The position numbers were made by a program, and so were the translations under genes. A stretch of 7,266 bases of DNA from Draconibacterium sp. Its GTDB lineage: Bacteria > Bacteroidota > Bacteroidia > Bacteroidales > Prolixibacteraceae. Positions 5,385-7,266 of this stretch are shown piece by piece (within the stretch, counting starts at the first letter, position 1; every line of letters begins with the position of its first letter). Under the pieces are notes generated by a model, which saw only the letters and a list, made by a program, of their open reading frames with translations, was not told where the DNA came from and searched no databases. The stretch is from assembly GCA_027011835.1 (NCBI GenBank), contig JALUZN010000330.1:1-7266 (forward strand). Reading direction: 5' to 3'.

Positions 5385-7022
5385 TCAACCATCAACAACT
5401 GTTTTTTCCAATTTTCCAACAATAGAATAAACTGCTATTTTTATTTTTTGAGATTGAGGATTAAACAATGAAATGTGAACTCTATTCTTTGCCGGGTTCG
5501 GATAAATTCTAAAATTAATAGTTGGTGTGCTATTTTTAATTGATGAAGTTTTGTTTTCGGCAACAACCAAAAACTGCGGGGTTTCGGTAAGTGTTAATTC
5601 TACTGAGTTATTTTGAGTTTCGTGTACCACTTTCTCGCCTGTATAGCTTTTGTCTTTGGGTAAAACAGAATAGGCATATTCGGGTTGGTAACCTATGTCG
5701 AATGAATAATTGAGAGTTGTTCCATTGTCGGTTTTCGAGTTTTTTGTCCGGGTCCAGATGGCAAAAATATGTTCTGCCGAATCGTTAACAAACTCAAAAC
5801 AGTACACTTCATTTTCATCTACCGGTTCTCGGTACGAAACAATTTTGCGAAGTGTTGCAGCTCCTAAAACCTTTTGCATGGTAGCCAAATAGTAATACGA
5901 GATTTTTTTTGCCAATCCGGTGTTTCTATCCATCAACAACCCGCTACTTGCAAATTGCTGTGTACTTTTACTACTCGGGTCGCTACCCATAAAAAGAAAT
6001 GCTTTTTCGAACCCCATTTTTAGTGCAACAAAATAGGAACGAAGAATATAATTTGCCTGTTGCGGTTGTGGTGCATAAATGTACGAGTGTTTATTGTCGA
6101 GCATATAGGTGTCCCAACCAAATTCAGTAATCCAAACCGGAACATCAGGTAAATTTGTTCTGCACCAACGCATAAAAGCACTCAGATTCTGTTCAATACC
6201 ATACTTTTCATTTTCGGGTGAGTAACCATCCTTTTCGTCTTTGCAGTAGGTATGAATATTAATCACATCGAACGGAATGCGCCCTTTTGAAGCCGTTAAT
6301 ATTTTCTGAATATACGAGGTTGGGTTTCGCTCTGCCAGTCCGGCTAAAACGTGCATGGCTGTCGAATCGACCGATTTAATTCCCAACAAAGGATAGTCAT
6401 CCGATGTTTTAACACCATAACCGTCGTGAACAGCATTACAATACACAGCATATTTTTCGGCCGGCCAGGTTGGTGTTTCCCACCAATAATTGGGTTCGTT
6501 ATCGTCTTCGTAATACTTAATATAATTTTGTCCCGACACCTTATCGGCGGTTTCGAGCAACGATTTATCTATTTTTTGTGCTCCGTACCGGGCAACCAAC
6601 TGCCCTATAAACTCCAACCGGTCGAGATAATCTTCGGGTTTCGAGCCATCTCCTTTCGAGTAAGCACCGCGTGCAGAACCTGCCCATTCGGGCTTATTTA
6701 AAACATCGATAAGTACATTAATTCCCAAGTTCCTGCATTCATCCATAAACTTGTTGTGGTCGGGCCAGGTATAATTGTACGGCGTTTTGGTAATGTTGTC
6801 CCACCTGTAATAGTTATCGGCTACTTCGTATTGACCCCACGAATGGTATTCGCGTATCCATTTGGCACATTTCCCCAAATCGTCGATAAACCGCTGATCG
6901 TACGAAGCAACATTGGTATTCACCCCAATAAAATCGGACATTTTAAAATCAACACCACCCTCTTGAGCAGATATTGAGACCGAAATGAAAGTAAACAAGA
7001 TATACACGAAGATTTGTTTCAT
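5385..7022 (-). CDS. Secreted clan GH-A glycoside hydrolase, sorting domain truncated by an in-frame TGA
   Basis: A 545-residue product as read, 583 (counting one residue at the TGA) if the TGA is decoded. A signal peptide (MKQIFVYILFTFISVSISAQ) predicts export, with probable cleavage after ISA. Residues about 28-385 form a TIM-barrel glycosidase: Arg57 in WIREYH, Asn175-Glu176 in DDNEPN as the likely acid/base, His257 in NIHTY, and Glu300 in WITEFGWD as the likely nucleophile. This Asn-Glu plus Glu arrangement defines clan GH-A retaining enzymes. The nearest feel is GH39/GH5-like, but I cannot assign a family or substrate. Residues about 390-490 look like a C-terminal beta-sandwich. From about 503 a T9SS type A sorting domain begins (YPNPA at 507-511) and stops after 43 residues at the TGA, losing its conserved end. 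The truncated protein probably reaches the periplasm but may not be secreted across the outer membrane or anchored. The ATG at 7020-7022 gives the complete signal peptide. Confidence 0.88.
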   Translation of the reverse strand: MKQIFVYILFTFISVSISAQEGGVDFKMSDFIGVNTNVASYDQRFIDDLGKCAKWIREYHSWGQYEVADNYYRWDNITKTPYNYTWPDHNKFMDECRNLGINVLIDVLNKPEWAGSARGAYSKGDGSKPEDYLDRLEFIGQLVARYGAQKIDKSLLETADKVSGQNYIKYYEDDNEPNYWWETPTWPAEKYAVYCNAVHDGYGVKTSDDYPLLGIKSVDSTAMHVLAGLAERNPTSYIQKILTASKGRIPFDVINIHTYCKDEKDGYSPENEKYGIEQNLSAFMRWCRTNLPDVPVWITEFGWDTYMLDNKHSYIYAPQPQQANYILRSYFVALKMGFEKAFLFMGSDPSSKSTQQFASSGLLMDRNTGLAKKISYYYLATMQKVLGAATLRKIVSYREPVDENEVYCFEFVNDSAEHIFAIWTRTKNSKTDNGTTLNYSFDIGYQPEYAYSVLPKDKSYTGEKVVHETQNNSVELTLTETPQFLVVAENKTSSIKNSTPTINFRIYPNPAKNRVHISLFNPQSQKIKIAVYSIVGKLEKTVVDG

Positions 7023-7076
7023 TGCAAAAGAAATAGTAATTAATTCGATTTTAACCTATTTTAAAAAACCTAATTG

Positions 7077-7106
7077 TAAAACTAACAGTATTATTGAATT
7101 TCGCAA
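7077..7106 (-). promoter_or_regulatory. Candidate promoter of the glycoside hydrolase gene
   Basis: Minus strand TTG (7106-7104), 19 bases, then TAGTTTTA (7084-7077), which is one mismatch from TAnnTTTG. Transcription would start near 7070, with a leader of about 48 bases. No operator or substrate-regulator site is recognisable. Confidence 0.28.
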
Positions 7107-7114
7107 TAAAAGAA

Positions 7115-7149
7115 TTGACTTTTATATTGAAATAAGGTTTGTATTTTTG
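7115..7149 (+). promoter_or_regulatory. Divergent promoter-like element
   Basis: TATTTTTG at 7142-7149 is an exact TAnnTTTG match. The nearest TTG (7115-7117) lies 24 bases upstream, longer than usual. It points rightward, away from the glycosidase, and would drive a gene or RNA lying mostly beyond the window. Confidence 0.3.
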
Positions 7150-7266
7150 TGAAAAATATATTTTATGAATCGAGCATAGCAAAATTTGGCATACAGGTAG
7201 ATGTTAATAAGCGAAATACATTGCCGTTAAAAAATATATTACGAAGTTGTTTAAAGTTTCCGCAAT
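7149..7266 (+). CDS. Possible N-terminal part of an unrecognised protein (GTG start), runs off the edge
   Basis: A frame open from 7131 to the window edge contains a GTG at 7149. From there it reads VKNIFYESSIAKFGIQVDVN and on to LRSCLKFPQ, 39 codons without a stop in very AT-rich DNA. The composition is protein-like, but I recognise no family. The GTG shares its G with the -7-like element TATTTTTG, so if that promoter is real the transcript would start after the GTG and this start would fail. Both ATGs nearby (7165 and 7201) open frames of under 10 codons. Such an open length can arise by chance here. Confidence 0.25.
   Translation, partial: MKNIFYESSIAKFGIQVDVNKRNTLPLKNILRSCLKFPQ

Noticed and set aside
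5385..5387. TGA read as selenocysteine or as a reassigned sense codon
   Set aside because: The TGA lies in a sorting domain where no catalytic Sec is expected, and no selenoprotein family fits. The long kinase, thioredoxin and reductase frames contain no other internal TGA and use TGG for Trp, so a genome-wide UGA reassignment is not supported.
6351..6701. Plus-strand ORF of 116 codons inside the glycosidase gene
   Set aside because: It is antisense to the TIM-barrel coding sequence that carries the catalytic residues. It has no motif or signal of its own.
7204..7266. Minus-strand frame open for 20 codons at the right edge, possibly the end of a gene upstream of the glycosidase
   Set aside because: The length is easily reached by chance in AT-rich DNA, there is no motif, and it competes with the plus-strand frame over the same bases.

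Overview
The window looks like Bacteroidota chromosome. The evidence is a secreted enzyme carrying a (broken) type A sorting domain of the type IX secretion system (T9SS), a periplasmic TlpA-like thioredoxin of the DUF4369/DUF5106-like architecture common in that phylum, AT-rich intergenic DNA, promoter-like TAnnTTTG elements, and mostly absent Shine-Dalgarno sequences. No insertion sequence, integrase, tRNA, rRNA or CRISPR array is visible. The genus cannot be set from the sequence.

Layout: (1) Minus strand 1-1091 is a probable pterin operon. An unrecognised 54-codon ORF overlaps, by ATGA, a PTR1/FolM-type short-chain reductase (184-930). After 26 bp comes the 5' end of folX (dihydroneopterin triphosphate 2'-epimerase family), which runs off the left edge. 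The two recognised enzymes suggest tetrahydromonapterin synthesis or an accessory dihydropterin/dihydrofolate reductase route. (2) Plus strand 1116-2528 encodes an exported thioredoxin-fold protein with a WCPHC motif. (3) Minus strand 2529-5021 encodes a soluble hybrid histidine kinase (coiled coil-PAS-PAS-GAF-HisKA-HATPase-REC). Its stop codon directly abuts the stop codon of the thioredoxin gene, with no intergenic base. (4) 5022-5270 holds no gene. It contains the kinase leader with an AGGAAA ribosome-binding site, one weak promoter candidate, and a hairpin at the end of the next gene. (5) Minus strand 5271-7022 is a secreted clan GH-A glycoside hydrolase. An in-frame TGA at 5385-5387 cuts its C-terminal T9SS sorting domain; the missing 37 codons are intact beyond the TGA and end in TAA at 5271-5273. 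(6) 7023-7266 holds the glycosidase promoter region, a divergent promoter-like element, and an uncertain 39-codon open frame running off the right edge.

The four blocks (pterin metabolism, envelope redox, signalling, secreted polysaccharide hydrolysis) show no obvious shared pathway, and I do not see a new multi-gene defence or mobile system. The observations most worth checking are the nonsense codon inside an otherwise complete T9SS sorting domain, the small ORF translationally coupled to the pterin reductase gene, and the stop-to-stop convergent gene pair with a hairpin starting at the junction.
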